From: Clostridium homopropionicum DSM 5847
GTDB taxonomy: Bacteria > Bacillota > Clostridia > Clostridiales > Clostridiaceae
Direction of reading: 5' to 3'
Assembly: GCF_001263795.1 (NCBI RefSeq)
Contig: NZ_LHUR01000011.1
Coordinates: 186,001-250,000, forward strand
DNA: 64,000 bases
The notes under the pieces are model-generated. The model was not told the DNA's origin. It ran no database searches and saw nothing but the letters and a program-made list of their open reading frames with translations. This document shows, piece after piece, positions 33,764 to 42,332 of this stretch. Every line of letters starts with the position of its first letter. Position 1 is the stretch's first letter. The position numbers and the translations under genes are program-made.

Positions 33764-35140
33764 TTATTGTTTTTCTGACATTAGTTTTGCCTTTAAAGCA
33801 ATAGCACATTCAATTCTTTTCTTCTGCATTTCACATCCTATTTCATATGGCACATGTATGTCTCCGTTAAAATTATAATTGTTAGCTTGGCAACCTCCGC
33901 TGCAATAAAATCTTGCCCAGCATTCTCTGCATAAAGGTTTATTATAAATATGTGCACTCTTAAATTTTCTTCCTATGGATTTATCTAATTCTTCATCTTT
34001 ATCAAAAACTGTACCAATTTTAAAATCCTCATTTCCTACAAATTGATGGCAAGGATAAATATCTCCATCAGGTGTTACTGCAATATATTCATGTCCAGCT
34101 CCACATCCAGATATTCTCTTATAAACGCATGGTCCTCCTTGCAAATCTATATTAAAATGATAGAATTTAAATTCATTTCCCTTTGAATGTCTTTCTAACA
34201 TATCCTTATATAATTTATCGTAGTTTTCAAAAATAGTAGGTAAGTCTTCTCTTCTCAGAGATAGGTTATGCTCATCTGGCAATACTACTGGCTCTACAGA
34301 TATTTCTTTAAAACCTAGATCTGCTAAATGCTTTATATCTTCATAAAAATCAGTATTAGCTCTCGTAAAGGTGCCTCTAACATAATATGATTTTGATTTA
34401 TCTCTTTTTTCAACCATCTTTTTTATTTTTGGAAGTATTCCCTCATATGTGCCGCCACCGTCAACTTTAGTTCTAGTTCTGTCATTTACATCTTTCCTTC
34501 CATCTATACTTAAAATTATATTACCCATCTCTTTATCCATATATTCCATAATTTCTTCATTCAGTAATGTAGCATTAGTTGTCATGGTAAATCTTATTAC
34601 TTTATTATGGATTTTTTCCTGTTCTCTTGCATATTTAATAATCTCTTTAACTTCTTTTATAGCAATTAAAGGCTCTCCTCCAAATAAATCAACTTCTATA
34701 TTTTTTCTTGGGCCACTGTGTTCAATTACAAAATCTATTGCTTTCTTAGCAACTTCTAGAGACATAATTTTTCTGGCTCCGTGATATTTTCCCTCATCAG
34801 CAAAGCAATACTTACATCTTAAATTACAATCATGAGTTATATTTAGACATAACGCTTTTATAAAATCTTTAGAATCTTGTCCATTAATAGCTATTTCTTC
34901 GTAATTATCCTTCGAATATAATAAGCCTTCCTCTACTAATTGTTGAATTTCCTCATACACTTCCGAAATGTCTTCTTTTGAATATTTATCTTTATAAAGT
35001 TCTATAAGTTCTGATTTTCCTTTTAATCCTTTTTCATTTAATAAATCGTAAACTATCTCATCAACCATGTGCACTGCACCAGTATTTACATCTAATATAT
35101 AATGTTCGTTATCTTGTATAAATCTATGAATTAATGACAA
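33764..35140 (-). CDS. scfB: Radical SAM SCIFF peptide maturase
   Basis: This enzyme installs thioether crosslinks in the SCIFF peptide encoded directly upstream. At 458 aa it shows an N-terminal RiPP recognition region (YILDVNTGAVHMVDEIVYDL), the radical SAM motif CNLRCKYCFADEG, and a C-terminal SPASM/Twitch region with many cysteines (CVYKRISGCGAGHEYIAVTP, CHQFVGNEDF, CRECWARFYCSGGCQANNYN). The start codon is TTG, with AAGGAGG 9 nt upstream. Its substrate gene ends 63 bp upstream. Confidence 0.95.
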   Translation of the reverse strand: MSLIHRFIQDNEHYILDVNTGAVHMVDEIVYDLLNEKGLKGKSELIELYKDKYSKEDISEVYEEIQQLVEEGLLYSKDNYEEIAINGQDSKDFIKALCLNITHDCNLRCKYCFADEGKYHGARKIMSLEVAKKAIDFVIEHSGPRKNIEVDLFGGEPLIAIKEVKEIIKYAREQEKIHNKVIRFTMTTNATLLNEEIMEYMDKEMGNIILSIDGRKDVNDRTRTKVDGGGTYEGILPKIKKMVEKRDKSKSYYVRGTFTRANTDFYEDIKHLADLGFKEISVEPVVLPDEHNLSLRREDLPTIFENYDKLYKDMLERHSKGNEFKFYHFNIDLQGGPCVYKRISGCGAGHEYIAVTPDGDIYPCHQFVGNEDFKIGTVFDKDEELDKSIGRKFKSAHIYNKPLCRECWARFYCSGGCQANNYNFNGDIHVPYEIGCEMQKKRIECAIALKAKLMSEKQ

Positions 35141-35168
35141 GGTTCCTTTCCTCCTTAAATAAATACAA

Positions 35169-35191
35169 AGCAGTAACTTCTCGTTACTGCT
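35169..35191 (-). terminator. Hairpin between scfA and scfB
   Basis: AGCAGTAAC (35169-35177) and GTTACTGCT (35183-35191) form a perfect 9-bp stem with a 5-nt loop, 13 bp after the scfA stop codon. The trailing T tract on the minus strand is interrupted, so it may be a partial terminator that keeps peptide transcript above enzyme transcript. Confidence 0.65.
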
Positions 35192-35203
35192 TACTTGGTA
35201 ATA

Positions 35204-35341
35204 TTAATTTTCACAAGCTAAGTTTGCTACTGTACAAGAAGTTTTGCATGCTGATTGACATGAATTTGCACATTCCTTGCAGCCAGGTTTATTTAAACTG
35301 TTCTTTATGTTGCTCTTGTTTATTGTTTTAATATGTTTCAT
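35204..35341 (-). CDS. scfA: SCIFF ribosomal peptide precursor (six cysteines in forty-five residues)
   Basis: The small frame encodes exactly 45 residues with six cysteines at 21, 24, 28, 32, 36 and 43. The leader begins MKHIKTINKSNIK and the core contains PGCKECANSCQSACKTSC. These match the clostridial SCIFF family of ribosomally made, thioether-crosslinked peptides, whose biological role is unknown. GGAGG precedes the ATG. Its maturase follows immediately, and a TIGR04086 membrane protein and yajC lie upstream, as in many clostridia. Confidence 0.95.
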   Translation of the reverse strand: MKHIKTINKSNIKNSLNKPGCKECANSCQSACKTSCTVANLACEN

Positions 35342-35390
35342 TTTAGTTCCTCCATTCCCACTATAGAATTATCCTGTAAGATTATATCAT

Positions 35391-35399
35391 AAATATTAG
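35391..35399 (-). promoter_or_regulatory. Extended -10 promoter for scfA-scfB
   Basis: On the minus strand TGATATAAT places TG one base before TATAAT (35396-35391), 50 bp upstream of the scfA start codon. The wider string TATGATATAAT is identical to those before the ThrE-like and PBP genes. Confidence 0.65.
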
Positions 35400-35415
35400 A
35401 ATTAATAAAGTAGTT

Positions 35416-35784
35416 TTACATATTAATTCCTAACATACCGGAAAGGGTTCCTACAAATAAGGCCAAGGCTATTCTTAACATTCCATAGGTTGAAATATAA
35501 AACCCTCTACCATTAACAACTGAAATTAAGTATATAATTACAATATATAGTATAGCTAATAGTAAGCCCACAAGCCATCCCCTAGACTTTATATGCTTTA
35601 CAGAATAGATAGCTCCATACATTACGCTAAGAGCTGTAATTACTACAAAGTATATAGAGTCAATTTGAGGATTTGGCTTTGTGAAATATGTTATTATAGA
35701 GTATATTACAAGTAAGCCTAGAGTTAAAAAAAAGCTTCTTATGACTCCTTGTACAATATATAATGCATTATTCTTTTTCTCCAA
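35416..35784 (-). CDS. TIGR04086 family membrane protein
   Basis: A 122-residue protein with four predicted membrane helices (about residues 13-30, 42-58, 68-90, 98-120), including IVQGVIRSFFLTLGLLVIYS near the N-terminus and IALALFVGTLSGMLGINM at the end. The family is defined by its association with SCIFF loci and yajC; its function is unknown. A role linked to SCIFF export or membrane context is guesswork. The start is TTG, 9 nt after GGAGG. Confidence 0.85.
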   Translation of the reverse strand: MEKKNNALYIVQGVIRSFFLTLGLLVIYSIITYFTKPNPQIDSIYFVVITALSVMYGAIYSVKHIKSRGWLVGLLLAILYIVIIYLISVVNGRGFYISTYGMLRIALALFVGTLSGMLGINM

Positions 35785-35843
35785 AATAAAACACCTCCTA
35801 CATATTAATAAATATGTTTTTATAAGGCGTTTTATTACAATGA

Positions 35844-36143
35844 CTATTCTACTTTTTTATCTTCAATTTCTTTATTTAATACTGAAGCTATATTTTTTTT
35901 ATCAATTTCTATTTTCACTCTATCAGGACCAGTAGCTATTATTATATATTTTTCTTTAATTTCACATACTGTGCCTACTATTCCAGCATTAGTTATTATA
36001 TTATCTTTAACCTTTAAACTTAAAAGCATAGAATTAAATTTATTTTTCATTTTCTTTTCTGGAACTAGAATAGCTATATAAAATAAAAGCAGCATAAATA
36101 AAAAGGAAATTGCAACAGCAACTGTATTACCATCTTGAATCAT
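35844..36143 (-). CDS. yajC: Preprotein translocase accessory subunit YajC
   Basis: YajC associates with SecDF. This 99-residue version has one N-terminal membrane helix (VAVAISFLFMLLLFYIAILV), the basic stretch PEKKMKNKFNSMLLSLKVKD, and the conserved soluble segment IITNAGIVGTVCEIKEKYII. It is somewhat short but within the family range. Gene order tgt-yajC is conserved from Bacillus. Confidence 0.93.
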   Translation of the reverse strand: MIQDGNTVAVAISFLFMLLLFYIAILVPEKKMKNKFNSMLLSLKVKDNIITNAGIVGTVCEIKEKYIIIATGPDRVKIEIDKKNIASVLNKEIEDKKVE

Positions 36144-36161
36144 CTAATCACTCCCAGTAAC

Positions 36162-37292
36162 CTAAGCTCTTCCTCCCCAATTTTCTAGTTGTCCCATCTT
36201 ATAGTCTTCAAAGTAATCTCCCTCAATGGCCTCTCTAATTTCCTCCATCAGCTTATTATAGAAATGTAAATTGTGCAAAACACATAATCTCATTGCTAAC
36301 ATTTCCTTAGCCTTAAATAAGTGCCTAATGTATGCTCTGGTATAATGCTGGCAAGCTGGACAAGTACAGTCTTCATCAATGGGCTTTGTATCTAGCTCAT
36401 ACTTAGCATTAAATAGATTTATTTTACCGTATTTAGTGAATACATGACCATGCCTTCCATTTCGCGCAGGAAGCACACAGTCAAAAAAATCCACTCCTCT
36501 TGATACTGCCTCAAGTATATTGCTAGGTATTCCAACTCCCATAAGATATCTAGGTTTATTTGAAGGCAAGTATGGTTCTACCGCTTCAATTATTCTATAC
36601 ATTTCCTCATGAGTTTCTCCAACTGCAAGACCACCAATAGCATAACCATCTAAATCAAACTTAGATATTTCCTTTGCATGCTTTATTCTAATGTCGTCAA
36701 ATACCCCACCTTGATTTATTCCAAACAGCATCTGTCTTTTATTAATTGTATCAGATTGAGAATTTAATTTTTCCATTTCCTTTGCACATCTCTCAAGCCA
36801 TCTTGTAGTTCTATCAACGGATTTTTCTACATAATTTCTTGGAGAAGGATTTTCAACACATTCATCAAAAGCCATGGCTATGGTTGAGGCTAGGTTACTT
36901 TGAATTTGCATGCTTTCCTCTGGACCCATAAATATTCTCTTACCATCAATATGAGAATTAAAATAAACCCCTTCCTCCTGTATTTTTCTCATCTGAGAAA
37001 GTGAAAAAACTTGAAATCCACCTGAATCCGTAAGTATAGGTCTATCCCAGTTCATAAATTTATGTAACCCACCAAGTTTTTTTATTATTTCATCTCCTGG
37101 TCTTAAATGCAAATGATATGTATTTGATAATTCTACTTGACAACCAATCTCATATAAATCCATAGAAGAAACAGCACCTTTTATAGCAGCTAATGTTCCA
37201 ACATTCATAAATACCGGAGTCTGAATAACTCCATGTGTGGTTGTAAATTCTCCTCTTCTAGCATTTCCATTCTTTTTTATTAACTTAAACAC
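36162..37292 (-). CDS. tgt: tRNA-guanine transglycosylase
   Basis: Tgt exchanges the wobble guanine of certain tRNAs for the queuosine precursor preQ1. Catalytic aspartates are in LTDSGGFQVFSL and DFFDCVLPARNGRHG. Zinc ligands are in CTCPACQHYTRAYIRHL with a downstream histidine in LCVLHNLHFYN. The frame opens with an ATG at 37310 that has no ribosome site; a GTG at 37292 has AAGGGG 7 nt upstream and gives the usual N-terminus (F-K-L-I-K-K after the start), 376 aa. Queuosine synthesis continues with queA upstream. Confidence 0.95.
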   Translation of the reverse strand: MFKLIKKNGNARRGEFTTTHGVIQTPVFMNVGTLAAIKGAVSSMDLYEIGCQVELSNTYHLHLRPGDEIIKKLGGLHKFMNWDRPILTDSGGFQVFSLSQMRKIQEEGVYFNSHIDGKRIFMGPEESMQIQSNLASTIAMAFDECVENPSPRNYVEKSVDRTTRWLERCAKEMEKLNSQSDTINKRQMLFGINQGGVFDDIRIKHAKEISKFDLDGYAIGGLAVGETHEEMYRIIEAVEPYLPSNKPRYLMGVGIPSNILEAVSRGVDFFDCVLPARNGRHGHVFTKYGKINLFNAKYELDTKPIDEDCTCPACQHYTRAYIRHLFKAKEMLAMRLCVLHNLHFYNKLMEEIREAIEGDYFEDYKMGQLENWGGRA

Positions 37293-37355
37293 ATTATTTC
37301 CCCTTTTCATGTTTATAATTCAGAGATTTTATTATTTTTTTAATCCTTATTAAGA

Positions 37356-38381
37356 TTATTTAATTATCATTGCATCTCCGAAGCTAAAAAATCTATATTT
37401 TTCTTCTACTGCTTCTGAGTATGCTTTTAAAATTAGCTCTCTACTTGAAAATGCACTAACTAACATCAATAAAGTTGATTGAGGTAAATGAAAGTTTGTA
37501 ATTAATGCATCCACTACTTTAAATTTATATCCAGGATATATAAATATATTAGTCCATCCAGATTGTTCTCTAACCGATCCATCAATAGTGCTTATAGTTT
37601 CTAAAGTTCTACAGGAGGTTGTTCCAACGGCTATTATTCTTCCGCCGTTTCTTTTGGTTTTATTTATTAACTCCACATCTTCTTTTAATATTGTATAATA
37701 TTCAGAATGCATTGGATGCTCTTCAATATTTTCAACCTTCACTGGTCTGAAGGTTCCAAGTCCTACATGCAACGTAACAAAAGCGATTTTTACTCCTTTA
37801 TCCTTAATTTTCTTTAATAATTCTTCAGTAAAGTGAAGTCCTGCTGTTGGAGCTGCTGCAGAACCATTTTCTTTTGAATAAACTGTCTGATACCTCTCCT
37901 TATCTTCAAGTCTTTCTCTAATATACGGTGGTAATGGCATCTGTCCTAGCTTATCGAGCACCTCTTCAAAAATCCCTTCATATTGGAACTGAACTATTCT
38001 GCTTCCTTCTTCTCCAATATCTTTTACCTTAGCCTTAAGCTCTCCATTCCCGAAGATAAACTTTGAACCAACCTTAGCTCTTTTCCCAGGCTTAACTAGG
38101 GTTTCCCAAGTATCTTTATCAATCCTTTTTAATAGTAGAAACTCCATCTTTCCACCAGTATTTTCCTTTTCTCCAATTAATCTTGCAGGAAGCACCCTTG
38201 TATTATTTAATACTAAACAGTCTCCGTCATTTAAGTATTCAATTATATTTTTGAATCTCTTGTGTTCTATCTTCCCTGTATCTTTGCTTATTACCATTAG
38301 CCTTGACTCATCTCTTTTTTCTAAAGGATGTTGTGCAATCAACTCTTCTGGTAAATAAAAATCAAAATCCGTTACTTTCAC
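37356..38381 (-). CDS. queA: S-adenosylmethionine:tRNA ribosyltransferase-isomerase QueA
   Basis: QueA converts preQ1-tRNA to epoxyqueuosine-tRNA. Motifs include [65 protein letters not shown] and HPMHSEYY. The frame can start at a TTG (38390) that abuts the Shine-Dalgarno sequence; the GTG at 38381, 9 nt after AGAGGGG, gives the conserved N-terminus and 341 aa. It is cotranscribed with ruvB and tgt. Confidence 0.95.
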   Translation of the reverse strand: MKVTDFDFYLPEELIAQHPLEKRDESRLMVISKDTGKIEHKRFKNIIEYLNDGDCLVLNNTRVLPARLIGEKENTGGKMEFLLLKRIDKDTWETLVKPGKRAKVGSKFIFGNGELKAKVKDIGEEGSRIVQFQYEGIFEEVLDKLGQMPLPPYIRERLEDKERYQTVYSKENGSAAAPTAGLHFTEELLKKIKDKGVKIAFVTLHVGLGTFRPVKVENIEEHPMHSEYYTILKEDVELINKTKRNGGRIIAVGTTSCRTLETISTIDGSVREQSGWTNIFIYPGYKFKVVDALITNFHLPQSTLLMLVSAFSSRELILKAYSEAVEEKYRFFSFGDAMIIK

Positions 38382-38396
38382 TATGTCCAACCCCTC

Positions 38397-39410
38397 TTAA
38401 GATAACTTTGTCTGTTCTATGTAGTTTCTTCTTAGATGTTTATAAGCTTTCTCAGTAGCCTTTCTTCCTCTAGGCATCCTTATAATGAATCCCTTTTGAA
38501 GTAAATAAGGTTCATAAACATCTTGAATTGTATCTAATTCTTCACCAATAAAATAGGAAAGAGTCTCAAGTCCTACAGGACCACCATCAAAATTGTCAAT
38601 TATTGCTTCTAATATTTTATTATCTATTCTATCAAAGCCTTCATCATCAATTTCTAGAAGTTCTAGGGCAGCTTTAGAAATTTGAAGGTTTATTATCCCA
38701 TTTCCCTTAACTTCACAGTAATCTCTTACTCTTTTTAATATTCTATTTGCTATTCTTGGAGTTCCTCTTGATCTTCTAGCCACCTCCATGGCAGCTTCCA
38801 TTTCTATAGGAACTCCTAAAATTTTTGAGGATCTTATTATTATCTCTTTTAATTCTTCCTCATTGTAAAATTCCATTGAGCTAAGTACTCCAAACCTATC
38901 TCGTAGTGGAGAAGTTAATAAACCCACTCTGGTTGTTGCACCAATTAGAGTAAATCGCGGTAAATCTAATCTAATTGACTTAGCTGCAGCACCTTTCCCA
39001 ATAACAATATCTAATGCATTATCCTCCATAGCAGGATATAATATTTCCTCAACAGTTCTATTTAGTCTGTGAATTTCATCGATAAACAATACATCATAGT
39101 CATTTAAAGTTGTTAGTATCGCTGCTAAATCCCCGGCTCTTTCTATAGCGGGTCCTGAGGTGACCTTTAAACTTCCGCCCATTTCTCTTGCTATTATATT
39201 TGCTAATGTAGTTTTCCCAAGGCCAGGAGGCCCATACAGCAAAACATGGTCTAAGGCTTCTTTTCTCTTTTGGGCAGCCTTTATGAATATATCCAATTTT
39301 TCTTTAACCTTCTTTTGACCAATGTACTCACTTAAGCATTTAGGTCTTAGTGAATATTCTATTTCTACATCTTCACTTCTGTAAGAAGGAGAAATTAGTC
39401 GGTCTTCCAT
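38397..39410 (-). CDS. ruvB: Holliday junction branch-migration ATPase RuvB
   Basis: RuvB is the hexameric AAA+ motor that drives branch migration with RuvA. The 337-residue protein has Walker [12 protein letters not shown], Walker [14 protein letters not shown], sensor 1 [21 protein letters not shown] and a winged-helix C-terminal domain ending in [13 protein letters not shown]. It follows ruvA after 12 bp. Confidence 0.97.
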   Translation of the reverse strand: MEDRLISPSYRSEDVEIEYSLRPKCLSEYIGQKKVKEKLDIFIKAAQKRKEALDHVLLYGPPGLGKTTLANIIAREMGGSLKVTSGPAIERAGDLAAILTTLNDYDVLFIDEIHRLNRTVEEILYPAMEDNALDIVIGKGAAAKSIRLDLPRFTLIGATTRVGLLTSPLRDRFGVLSSMEFYNEEELKEIIIRSSKILGVPIEMEAAMEVARRSRGTPRIANRILKRVRDYCEVKGNGIINLQISKAALELLEIDDEGFDRIDNKILEAIIDNFDGGPVGLETLSYFIGEELDTIQDVYEPYLLQKGFIIRMPRGRKATEKAYKHLRRNYIEQTKLS

Positions 39411-39422
39411 AGAAAATCCCCC

Positions 39423-40022
39423 CTAATTCATTAAATGCTTCAAACAGTTCTTTATAATTATTTCCAAATTAGCTTTAAGATCAACAGATTTCAAAGCTCC
39501 TTCTGCTTCTTTTTCTGAAAAACCTAATGCAAGTAAGGCAGACATAGCTTCAACATAATTGTTACCACTATCATTAGACTCTTCATTATTTAAATTCATA
39601 TCTTTATTATCTTCTCTTGTCTTGCCAACCTTATCTGCTAGCTCTAATATTATTCTCTGTGCTATTTTTTTACCTATTCCTGGTGCTTTCATAAGCATAT
39701 TATAGTCGCTGGTTACTATTGATAATTTTAGTTTATTTACATTGCTAATGGACAATAAGGATAAGGCCGCTTTTCTTCCTACTCCGTTTATTGTCATTAA
39801 CAAATTAAACATTTCTCTTTCCTCTTCAGTCAAAAATCCATATAGTCCATTAAAATCTTCCCTAACTACTTGCTCAAGATACAATTTGACCTCTTCATTA
39901 ACATTGGGCATCTTTGCCATTGTACTCCCAGAGGTAAATATTTTGTAACCTATATTATTGTTTTCTACTATTATATAGTCTTTGCTTAATCCAATATAAA
40001 TACCTTTTATATACTCAAACAA
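39423..40022 (-). CDS. ruvA: Holliday junction DNA helicase subunit RuvA
   Basis: RuvA binds four-way junctions and recruits RuvB. Domain I begins FEYIKGIYIGLSKDYIIVEN. Domain II has two helix-hairpin-helix motifs (LLMTINGVGRKAALSLLSI and LMKAPGIGKKIAQRIILEL). Domain III, the RuvB-binding part, ends ALLALGFSEKEAEGALKSVD. The start is best placed at the TTG at 40022, 8 nt after GGAGG, giving 199 aa; a TTG at 40037 is less likely because it overlaps the ribosome site. Confidence 0.95.
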   Translation of the reverse strand: MFEYIKGIYIGLSKDYIIVENNNIGYKIFTSGSTMAKMPNVNEEVKLYLEQVVREDFNGLYGFLTEEEREMFNLLMTINGVGRKAALSLLSISNVNKLKLSIVTSDYNMLMKAPGIGKKIAQRIILELADKVGKTREDNKDMNLNNEESNDSGNNYVEAMSALLALGFSEKEAEGALKSVDLKANLEIIIKNCLKHLMN

Positions 40023-40109
40023 AATAAAGTCCTCCAAGTATTGTATTTATTTCATATAATACTTTATCATTTAAACTTTAATTTATCAAGAAAACAGTTC
40101 TTAATAAAT

Positions 40110-40234
40110 AATATAAGAAAAATGCGATGCATTTTTCTTAAGTAACCAGTAACCAGTTGCCAGTAGGATTAATAAAACTGGTTACTGGGAATTGGTTACT
40201 GGTTACTAAGAATCTTACGTCGTAAAATTCTTAT
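40110..40234. repeat. Palindrome-bounded heptamer element, copy B
   Basis: The 125-bp element is the reverse complement of copy A (22824-22958) with few substitutions. It starts with AATATAAGAAAAATGC, its palindrome GCATTTTTCTT, AGTAACC heptamers, GCCAGTAGGATTAATAAAAC, inverted heptamers, and ends with the CGTAAAATTCTTAT palindrome. It has one heptamer fewer than copy A. It fills the spacer between ruvA and the BofC-like gene and has no coding capacity. Confidence 0.92.
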
Positions 40235-40260
40235 GTTCTGCAATATTCCATAATAAAATT

Positions 40261-40299
40261 AAAATATGAAATGCATCTTACTCAAGCATTTCATATTTT
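40261..40299 (-). terminator. Terminator overlapping the BofC-like stop codon
   Basis: AAAATATGAAATGC (40261-40274) and GCATTTCATATTTT (40286-40299) form a perfect 14-bp stem. The stop codon of the BofC-like gene lies in the loop. A T-rich tail follows on the minus strand. Confidence 0.88.
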
Positions 40300-40904
40300 A
40301 TATCAAAATCTCTAATACCATCATTTAATTTTTCAATACTTTCAAATTGCATAGAAGTATCACCAGTAATGATTTTCTTTATATCCTGCGGCTTTAAGTT
40401 AGTCACTTTTGTACCAGTTCCCTCTTTGCTAATAATATTACCTTTGTCATCAAAGATACTTCCTTTATCATTGCTTTTAGCAATTACAATTTCATTATTA
40501 ATAGCAACTAGCACGTACATATTAGCTAAATACTTTATAGGGCTTCTTTCTAATATTATTGAACTGTCACTAATATCTTTTAAATAATATCCATCTTGCT
40601 TATATATTTCTTGAATTTCTGAACCCTTTTTTCCTAATAAGTTTTCTTCTTCTACAGTTTTAATTCTTTCTACTAGATACTTGTCTCCAGATTTTATTTG
40701 AAATATAACTTCGAATCCCTCTTTTCCAATTTTATCCATAGCATTTTTATTACCTATTCCAAAACCACCAACATCCACCGTTAGGTCTTGATCGCTATTT
40801 TTATTTTTTATTGAACTATCTTCTGTATAACTTTTTCCTATAAAAAACCCTGCAGTAAAACACAAAGTTAATATTAATATTAATAAGAATTTCTTTACTA
40901 CCAT
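40278..40904 (-). CDS. BofC-like putative sporulation protein
   Basis: A 208-residue protein with an N-terminal membrane anchor (FLLILILTLCFTAGFFIGKS) and an extracytoplasmic remainder. It sits directly upstream of ruvA-ruvB-queA-tgt-yajC, the place held by bofC in Bacillus subtilis. The C-terminal part (LVAINNEIVIAKSNDKGSIF, GNIISKEGTGTKVTNLKPQD, IITGDTSMQFESIEKLN) resembles the BofC C-terminal domain, which in Bacillus helps control SpoIVB and pro-sigma-K processing. The similarity is modest, so position carries much of the evidence. It has its own ribosome site (AAGGAG) and terminator. Confidence 0.6.
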   Translation of the reverse strand: MVVKKFLLILILTLCFTAGFFIGKSYTEDSSIKNKNSDQDLTVDVGGFGIGNKNAMDKIGKEGFEVIFQIKSGDKYLVERIKTVEEENLLGKKGSEIQEIYKQDGYYLKDISDSSIILERSPIKYLANMYVLVAINNEIVIAKSNDKGSIFDDKGNIISKEGTGTKVTNLKPQDIKKIITGDTSMQFESIEKLNDGIRDFDIKYEMLE

Positions 40905-40967
40905 AATATCACTCCTTTTCTGATATTATGGCAATTTTTAGATATTTTATTCATTATTTAGGAATAT

Positions 40968-41819
40968 TTATTTGTCCTTAAATATTTCTGGAATTACATA
41001 ATGATTGAAAAATTCTTCAACATCTACTTTTTCATTTACTTTTCTTAATAGATTTTCCACAAGCCCCGACACGTATCTTACTCCAATATCTTGTTTAAAA
41101 TTATCTTCTTTTCTCATATCAGCTTCTTTTTTATCAGCAAAATAAACATTCTTTACACCTTGTACAATACCTGGGATCAATATATCTTCTAAAATTCTTT
41201 CTTCAATAAATTTATCCTTAGCTTTTTCAAATGCATAGTTGCTTTTTTCACCAATGGTACTTCCAATCTTCTCTACACTTCTAGATACCTTTTCTTTTAC
41301 TTCTTTTCCACTAATTTTATCTCTTTTTCTCATTAAATTTAAATTAAGAATATAGTTGTATTTTATAGAATGCTTGATTTCATCAGTTATAATTTCAAAT
41401 AACATATCTCTATAGTAAGTGTATGGAATCCCTTGTCTAATTTTTCTATAGGTTTCTACAGCTCTTAACTCACCCATTAGTGCCTTTTTTACACCATCAA
41501 TATAGGAAACAGGTTTTTCAAATTGTTCATTCATATCTTCCTTTACATCTCTTTGAGTAAAATCCTTAAATATTTTCCTGAACATTCTGTTATGTTTTCT
41601 TTCATCATCTCTTATGGATATAATAATATCCTTTTCCTCTTGTGTTGGAGCCTGGCTAATTAAATAATCATAAAATAATTCATCTTCTCTTTCTCCTTGA
41701 ACAGCCTTTTCTACAAGTGCAAGTGATTCCATAAGATCATTTTGCATGTTAACCATGCTTCCCATGTTATTCATATTATTCATATTAAATTGTTCCATGC
41801 TATTTCTAACATATGCCAT
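40968..41819 (-). CDS. Ferritin-like domain protein with Met/Asn-rich N-terminus
   Basis: A 283-residue protein with a four-helix ferritin-like/rubrerythrin-type domain: VEKAVQGEREDELFYDYLIS, IRDDERKHNRMFRKIF, MGELRAVETYRKIRQGI and EIITDEIKHSIKYNYIL hold the repeated E and ExxH metal-ligand patterns. The first 30 residues carry eight methionines, five of them three residues apart (M13, 16, 19, 22, 25) among asparagines. A C-terminal amphipathic region has no known domain. Metal oxidation or peroxide protection is likely from the fold; the precise role is unknown. GGAGG lies 9 nt before the ATG. Confidence 0.8.
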   Translation of the reverse strand: MAYVRNSMEQFNMNNMNNMGSMVNMQNDLMESLALVEKAVQGEREDELFYDYLISQAPTQEEKDIIISIRDDERKHNRMFRKIFKDFTQRDVKEDMNEQFEKPVSYIDGVKKALMGELRAVETYRKIRQGIPYTYYRDMLFEIITDEIKHSIKYNYILNLNLMRKRDKISGKEVKEKVSRSVEKIGSTIGEKSNYAFEKAKDKFIEERILEDILIPGIVQGVKNVYFADKKEADMRKEDNFKQDIGVRYVSGLVENLLRKVNEKVDVEEFFNHYVIPEIFKDK

Positions 41820-41958
41820 TAAGTTTTACCTCCTAAACTTTAGTACTATACATACTATGATTTTGAAGTTTAAGGTGTAACACTTCTTGTCATAAAATTA
41901 ATAATTATAAATATACATTAAAGGAACACAACTTTATTATTCTCAAGGAGGCATATTA

Positions 41959-42231
41959 ATGAAAAATGATGGTTTATCTATTACTTCAATGATCCTAGGT
42001 ATCGTTGGAATAGTACTTACTTTTATACCTGGGCTAAACTTCGTTGGTATTGTATGCGGAATACTTGCAATAGTCTTTGGGGTTATGAGCAAAAATAAAA
42101 TTAATAACTCAAATAATGAGCTTTCTGGCTTAGGCATGGCTAAAGCTGGTATGATTTTAGGTATTATTACTATAGGTATTTTTATTGTAACCCTTGCTGC
42201 ATGCGGTGCAATTTTAGGCTCATTAACTTAA
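41959..42231 (+). CDS. DUF4190 small membrane protein
   Basis: A 90-residue protein with two hydrophobic hairpin segments: LSITSMILGIVGIVLTFIPG with VGIVCGILAIVFGVMS, then LGMAKAGMILGIITIGIFIV. This is the DUF4190 pattern of paired glycine-rich helices. Function is unknown. It is one of few plus-strand genes, has GGAGG about 9 nt before the ATG, and ends at a strong bidirectional terminator facing yebC. Confidence 0.85.
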   Translation: MKNDGLSITSMILGIVGIVLTFIPGLNFVGIVCGILAIVFGVMSKNKINNSNNELSGLGMAKAGMILGIITIGIFIVTLAACGAILGSLT

Positions 42232-42270
42232 CCTATGAAAAATAGATATTTTATAGTTTTTTAAAAATAG

Positions 42271-42309
42271 AAGCTGCTACTGAATGATTAAATCATTTAG
42301 TAGCAGCTT
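42271..42309. terminator. Bidirectional terminator between the DUF4190 gene and yebC
   Basis: AAGCTGCTACTGAATGATT (42271-42289) pairs with AATCATTTAGTAGCAGCTT (42291-42309), with one G-T wobble. T-rich sequence flanks it on both strands, so it serves both convergent genes. Confidence 0.93.
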
Positions 42310-42332
42310 TCTTTATATTGACTATTTAATTC

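Noticed and set aside
41943-42137. Minus-strand 64-codon frame opposite the DUF4190 gene
   Set aside because: It has no ribosome site and the plus-strand gene has clear membrane-protein composition and family match.
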